From CAZWRN01 sp964636275 (GTDB taxonomy: Bacteria; Patescibacteriota; Microgenomatia; Daviesbacterales; UBA10151): a stretch of 24,525 nt of DNA. The notes beneath the pieces were generated by a model that ran no database searches, was not told where the DNA came from, and saw only the letters and a list, made by a program, of their open reading frames with translations. The DNA lies in assembly GCA_964636275.1 (NCBI GenBank), contig CAZWRN010000018.1, positions 1 to 24,525 of the forward strand, written 5' to 3'. The translations under genes and the position numbers were made by a program. Shown here piece after piece: positions 21,500 through 24,525 of this stretch; the first letter of the stretch is position 1; each line of letters opens with the position of its first letter.

Positions 21500-23260
21500 C
21501 TATTTCAAGTCAAACCACTCTTTAACTTTTTCCCAACTCCAAGTATTTACCACATCCTCTTTTTCCAACCAGCCTCTTCTAGCCAGTGAGACTCCATATT
21601 CCATATTATCCATCTGAGAAATCTCATGAGCATCAGTATCAATTACAAATTTACATCCCAGCTCTTTTGCCTGACGAATCAGATCATCGCGCAAATCCAG
21701 CCGATTGGGAAAAGCATTCACTTCAAGTAGCTTTTTATGTTCAGCACAGTACTTAAAGATTTTATCCCAATCTGCATCATAAGACTGTCTTTGATTTAAA
21801 AGTCTCCCAGTTGGGTGAGAAATAATATCCACATACGGGCTGGCCAATGCCTTTAATATCCGCTCTGTCATCTGGTCTTTGGGCATTTTATGAGAAGAAT
21901 GTACCCCAGCTATACAGTAATCTAAAGTTTTGAGTGCTTCATCTGGCACACTTAAAGATCCATCTGTCAGGATATCGATCTCGAGTCCATTCAGTACTCG
22001 AATACTTTTTGTGTTCAATTTTATCTTATGAATATATTTTGTCCTCGTTTCTATTAGCTGGATGATTTTTTCTTTAGAATTTTTGGTAAACCCTGGTGAA
22101 TGATCTGAAAGTCCCACAAACTCATACTTCAAACTTTTAGCTTTCTCAACAATCTCCTCCAGTTTATTAGCACCTGGCCCATGAGACGGTTCCATTGGAA
22201 AGCTAGAGTGTAGATGCATGTCACCTTTGATATCAGCTAATGTGATTAATTTTGGCAACTCATGTTTAATCGCTGCCTCTATCTCACCAGTATCTTCCCT
22301 CAACTCAGGATCAGGTGTCTGCATTCCCAAAAGAGAATAAAATTCATCTTCTGTTTTGCATTTAATTACTTCTCCACTTGACTCTTGACTCTTGCCACTT
22401 GATACTCTCCTTACTCCTCGCTCTGATAGTGATAAACCTTTTTTCTCAGCTAAGGTCCGCAAATGAATATTATGATTTTTACCACCGGTAAAATGCTGCA
22501 ACAAAGCACCATATGAATCTGGTTCCCCTACTAGCAGATCAACATGCATACCATTATTGAGTACAACCATTGCCTTATATCCCCCTTCGGAAACCACATG
22601 TTTAACTCCAGGCATGTTGGCAAAATGATGCAATGTTTTTTCAGGATCTTTAGTGGCAGCAGCAAAATCCAAATCGCCTACCGTCACCACTCTTCTACGC
22701 AAACTACCTAAATAATCAGCAGCAACAACATGTGGATCTTTTTTAAGGTACTCAACGATCTTTTCAGCTTGCTCCCCTGCTACCGGTAATAATATTCTGT
22801 CTCCCAGTCCTTTATATTCCACCACACCTAGTTTGAGCTTTTCAGCAATTTTGGCTGAAAAACCTTTTTCTACCAGTTCCCCCTTTTCCAGCTTTTTCTC
22901 CAGATCTTCATGACTTTTAACTCCCAGATCAGCCAAGTCTAAAGCTGTCTTAGGACCAATCCCGGGGATCTTGATGAGCTGATATACAACAGAGGGAAAA
23001 TCTTTCATCAGGGATTCAAAATGCTTTACTTTCCCTGTTTTAAACAATTCTGTCAGATGTTCCTGCAACCCTTTACCAATTCCTGGCAACTCATCAAGTT
23101 TATCTTCTTCCCATAAATCGCGAATATCAGCCGTCGAATGCTCAATTGAATCCGCCGCATTTTCATAAGCTCTGACCTGAAAAGAATTGGATTTTTTTAG
23201 AGTTAAAGCAGTGGCAACATTACGCAAAAGATCAGCAATTTCTGCATTAGATAAATTCAT
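21500..23260 (-). CDS. polX: Family X DNA polymerase with PHP domain (PolX)
   Basis: Bacterial PolX fills short gaps in base-excision repair; its PHP domain gives 3'-5' exonuclease and AP-endonuclease activity. The 586-residue protein has an N-terminal 8-kDa-like domain with helix-hairpin-helix motifs ELPGIGKGLQEHL and IPGIGPKTALDL, the nucleotidyltransferase site GSLRRRVVTVGDLDF (Asp196, Asp198) with Asp241 in MHVDLLVG, and FTGGKNHNIHLR. The PHP part starts at about 345: GDMHLHSSF, GLSDHSPGF, NGLEIDIL, GVHSS, DIISHPTGR, EVNAFP, IDTDAHE; metal ligands look intact. Residues 286-295 (VSSGKSQESS), in the loop joining the two parts, are encoded by the same heptad repeat as in gatB. TATATT ends 6 nt before the ATG. 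Confidence 0.96.
   Translation of the reverse strand: MNLSNAEIADLLRNVATALTLKKSNSFQVRAYENAADSIEHSTADIRDLWEEDKLDELPGIGKGLQEHLTELFKTGKVKHFESLMKDFPSVVYQLIKIPGIGPKTALDLADLGVKSHEDLEKKLEKGELVEKGFSAKIAEKLKLGVVEYKGLGDRILLPVAGEQAEKIVEYLKKDPHVVAADYLGSLRRRVVTVGDLDFAAATKDPEKTLHHFANMPGVKHVVSEGGYKAMVVLNNGMHVDLLVGEPDSYGALLQHFTGGKNHNIHLRTLAEKKGLSLSERGVRRVSSGKSQESSGEVIKCKTEDEFYSLLGMQTPDPELREDTGEIEAAIKHELPKLITLADIKGDMHLHSSFPMEPSHGPGANKLEEIVEKAKSLKYEFVGLSDHSPGFTKNSKEKIIQLIETRTKYIHKIKLNTKSIRVLNGLEIDILTDGSLSVPDEALKTLDYCIAGVHSSHKMPKDQMTERILKALASPYVDIISHPTGRLLNQRQSYDADWDKIFKYCAEHKKLLEVNAFPNRLDLRDDLIRQAKELGCKFVIDTDAHEISQMDNMEYGVSLARRGWLEKEDVVNTWSWEKVKEWFDLK
22374..22401. repeat. In-frame heptad array inside polX (NNNCTTG x4)
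   Basis: CCACTTG, ACTCTTG, ACTCTTG, CCACTTG in perfect register, coding SSGKSQESS. Nearly identical to gatB 16071-16098 and in the same reading phase. Confidence 0.85.
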
Positions 23261-23295
23261 AAAACTAATATATCACAGGAAATAAAGAGCTAATA

Positions 23296-23844
23296 CTAAA
23301 GAATGGCAGTCCCAAATGGTTTTTCATCCCATGAGATCAAGTGTGACAGAAGTTTACCAGGCAAAGGATTTCCATTTCTGTCCATAAGATAAGCATTCCA
23401 ATCAGTAGGACCTGTTAAAACCATAAACATTCTGTTCATCGCAATTCGTGATCTAGACAAATAATTATTCTGCAAATCACTAAAAGCAAAGAAAAATTCG
23501 CCCAAATCAAACCCATGAGGTAATTCATGCAAATTCACATCAAGTAAATAACCTTTATTAATAGCTCCTAAATGCCCTTTTGCCCAATAAAGAAAATCGC
23601 CTTCAGGACCCTGATCATGAATGGGAGCTTCAGGATTACCAACTATCGGGACTGCGTAACCTGTAAATCTATCATCAAAAGGTAGTTTATCCCAGTGATA
23701 TCCATGCGATAAAACTCCTCGGGAAACTTTCCTCATAAAAGGGTCTAAGGCCACATCAACAACTCTTAATAAAGGATTAATTGGCGGGACAATTTCATAT
23801 TGTGAAGCTGGTTTATAATTCAATTCTTTATGAATATGACTCAT
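23296..23844 (-). CDS. Uncharacterised soluble protein
   Basis: Not recognised. From ATG 23844 it has 182 residues, rich in Pro, His and aromatic residues, with blocks LSHGYHWDKLPFDDRFTGYA, GPEGDFLYWAKGHLGA, LHELPHGFDLGEFFFAFSD and VLTGPTDWNAYLMDRNGNPL. There is no signal or transmembrane helix. His and Asp are frequent but no known metal motif is clear. The frame extends to a TTG at 23934; I chose 23844 because an exact TATAAT (23857-23852) ends 7 nt upstream, as at other genes here. It lies upstream of polX on the same strand with its own promoter. Confidence 0.7.
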   Translation of the reverse strand: MSHIHKELNYKPASQYEIVPPINPLLRVVDVALDPFMRKVSRGVLSHGYHWDKLPFDDRFTGYAVPIVGNPEAPIHDQGPEGDFLYWAKGHLGAINKGYLLDVNLHELPHGFDLGEFFFAFSDLQNNYLSRSRIAMNRMFMVLTGPTDWNAYLMDRNGNPLPGKLLSHLISWDEKPFGTAIL

Positions 23845-23857
23845 TCTGTCTATTATA
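23845..23857 (-). promoter_or_regulatory. TATAAT -10 box for leaderless transcript of the gene ending at 23296
   Basis: TATAAT on the minus strand at 23857-23852, 7 nt before ATG 23844. It sits inside the longer open frame and therefore favours the shorter protein. Confidence 0.55.
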
Positions 23858-23928
23858 CTACTATGGGACATAAAATGGAACAAAGTAAGTATTGGTTTAG
23901 CAGAAATTAAGTTAATTAAGGGTTCAAG

Positions 23929-23960
23929 CCACAATTACGAATGAAAAGTGATAATTGTGG
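23929..23960. repeat. Perfect 9-bp inverted repeat
   Basis: CCACAATTA (23929-23937) and TAATTGTGG (23952-23960) around a 14-nt loop. Immediately adjacent to the tRNA-Asp-like fragment. No T-run follows. Confidence 0.55.
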
Positions 23961-23981
23961 CGAGACCGACGGGACCAACCC
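23960..23981 (-). other. Fragment resembling the 3' end of tRNA-Asp
   Basis: The 22 nt here match the T-arm and acceptor 3' part of the intact tRNA-Asp about 155 bp away (24116-24139) with one substitution and two single-base gaps, in the same orientation. The rest of a tRNA is absent. It may be a relic of duplication or of integration at the tRNA 3' end. Confidence 0.5.
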
Positions 23982-24071
23982 TTTTCGCTTCGCTCAAAGT
24001 CAAACCTGCTTCCTCAAAAATTTATATTAAGTAATTTTGTTAAATCGCAGTATTGACTCCCTTGTCTGTCA

Positions 24072-24102
24072 GAAAAACAAAAAAAATCCGGCTATACCGG
24101 AT
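24072..24102 (-). terminator. Intrinsic terminator after tRNA-Asp
   Basis: Minus strand: ATCCGG stem, TATAG loop, CCGGAT stem, then a run of seven T, G and five more T. It starts 13 nt after the tRNA 3' end. The T-rich flank on the other side makes it potentially bidirectional. The clearest terminator in the window. Confidence 0.88.
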
Positions 24103-24115
24103 ATTTTTTGTTTTG

Positions 24116-24189
24116 CGGGACCGACGGGACTCAAACCCGCGACCTCTTCCGTGACAGGGAAGCGCTCTAATCAACTGAGCTACGGCCCC
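24116..24189 (-). tRNA. tRNA-Asp (anticodon GTC)
   Basis: Minus strand: acceptor GGGGCCG/CGGTCCC (one G-U), D-arm GCTC/GAGC, anticodon stem CTTCC/GGAAG with loop CTGTCAC (anticodon GTC), T-arm CGGG/CCCG with TTTGAGT. Discriminator G as expected for Asp. CCA is not encoded. Confidence 0.97.
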
Positions 24190-24332
24190 AGAGATGGATG
24201 ATTCTACCTACCAACAATACTCCATTTAGTCACATTACCGAATCATCCAATCGGAGTATTAACTTCTATGTAGGTTTTGAATCGCAAATGAGAGGTGGCT
24301 CCGCATTTATTAAGAACCAATCTCAACTCTAG
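24190..24332 (-). ncRNA. Structured leader upstream of tRNA-Asp, potential pseudoknot
   Basis: Between a good promoter and the tRNA, about 140 nt hold several long-range pairings. TGGATGATTC (24195-24204) pairs with GAATCATCCA (24240-24249), 10 bp. AATACTCC (24217-24224) pairs with GGAGTATT (24253-24260), 8 bp. ACCTAC (24206-24211) pairs with GTAGGT (24270-24275), 6 bp. The first pairing crosses the other two, so they form an H-type pseudoknot or exclusive alternatives. A further stem joins GAGAGGTGG (24290-24298) and CCAATCTC (24317-24324). No ORF is present. It could be a processed leader, an independent small RNA or a switch. No known RNA family recognised. Confidence 0.45.
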
Positions 24333-24338
24333 GAAGGT

Positions 24339-24367
24339 ATTGTAACAATATATTACGCATAATTCAA
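24339..24367 (-). promoter_or_regulatory. Promoter for tRNA-Asp leader
   Basis: Minus strand TTGAAT (24367-24362), 17-bp spacer, TACAAT (24344-24339). Start expected near 24332. Confidence 0.6.
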
Positions 24368-24404
24368 ACAGGAAAGCTCTAAGAATATTTTGACAAAGAA
24401 CACT

Positions 24405-24444
24405 AACAATTTAACAATCGAACAATCGAACAATTCAACAATGA
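24405..24444. repeat. Five AACAATNN octamer units
   Basis: AACAATTT, AACAATCG, AACAATCG, AACAATTC, AACAATGA in exact 8-bp register. The inverse of the 15320-15343 array. Confidence 0.8.
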
Positions 24445-24525
24445 TATAGTTTGTATTAGTTGACTTATCCTCGGGAATACGATAAAAATGTTTTCATAGC
24501 AAATGGTTACCCCATAAGCTTAATT
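24445..24525. other. Window-end spacer, no gene seen
   Basis: Apart from TTGACT (24460-24465) with a weak TAAAAA 17 bp later, which may be a promoter directed out of the window, nothing is supported. The short ATG frames stop within a few codons. Confidence 0.3.

Noticed and set aside
24286..24324. T-box-like sequence (GAGGTGGCTCCGC) on the plus strand
   Set aside because: It differs from the T-box core, has no following intrinsic terminator, specifier stem or synthetase gene in view, and the better promoter reads the opposite strand.
1..24525. CRISPR array, insertion sequence with transposase, prophage or rRNA
   Set aside because: No regular repeat-spacer array, no transposase- or integrase-like protein and no rRNA sequence was found; the short tandem units are 7-8 bp without unique spacers.

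Overview
The window is a gene-dense, AT-rich chromosomal segment. It reads as a small-genome bacterium of the Candidate Phyla Radiation (Patescibacteria), probably Microgenomates-like. This placement is inferred from the gene set and the style of the proteins (short nucleotide-sugar dehydrogenase, Pro/Thr-tailed response regulator, CvpA-CAP fusion, GatCAB, small membrane hypotheticals), not from a marker tree. The genetic code looks standard: UGA is used as a stop (gatA, the FNR-like gene). I see no transposase, integrase, phage gene, CRISPR array or rRNA.

Layout. 1-1411: 3' end of a response regulator, converging with a short UDP-sugar dehydrogenase. 1412-1879: a long spacer with inverted repeats and a cluster of TGGACAA/TTGTCCA half-sites in front of lexA. 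1880-3874: lexA, then a DedA-type membrane protein and rsmI. 3861-7430 (minus): a CvpA-CAP envelope protein, then a probable operon of a membrane-anchored thermonuclease, a DUF192 protein and a degenerate PEP-synthase-like protein. 7491-9656: tRNA-Lys, two unrecognised genes flanking an FNR-like flavoprotein, and tRNA-Glu. 9714-15198 (minus): yraN, rnhB, rplS, dnaE. 15356-18426 (minus): gatC-gatA-gatB. 18445-21357 (minus): a small membrane protein and htpX, preceded by lemA - membrane protein - SET protein. 21500-23844 (minus): polX and an unrecognised gene. 24072-24367 (minus): promoter, structured leader, tRNA-Asp and terminator.

Functional themes: replication and repair (dnaE, polX, rnhB, lexA), translation (gatCAB, rplS, rsmI, three tRNAs) and envelope or proteolysis functions (htpX, lemA, DedA, CvpA-CAP, thermonuclease, DUF192).

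Three genome-wide habits stand out. (1) Many first-in-operon genes have a -10 box (often exactly TATAAT) ending only 6-10 nt before the start codon, with almost no Shine-Dalgarno sequence, so transcripts should be leaderless or nearly so. (2) Degenerate tandem repeats with a 7-bp (sometimes 8-bp) period fill many spacers, and the same units sit in frame inside gatA, gatB (twice) and polX. (3) Palindromic elements of about 85-130 bp occur between genes. A possible pseudoknot-forming leader precedes tRNA-Asp.
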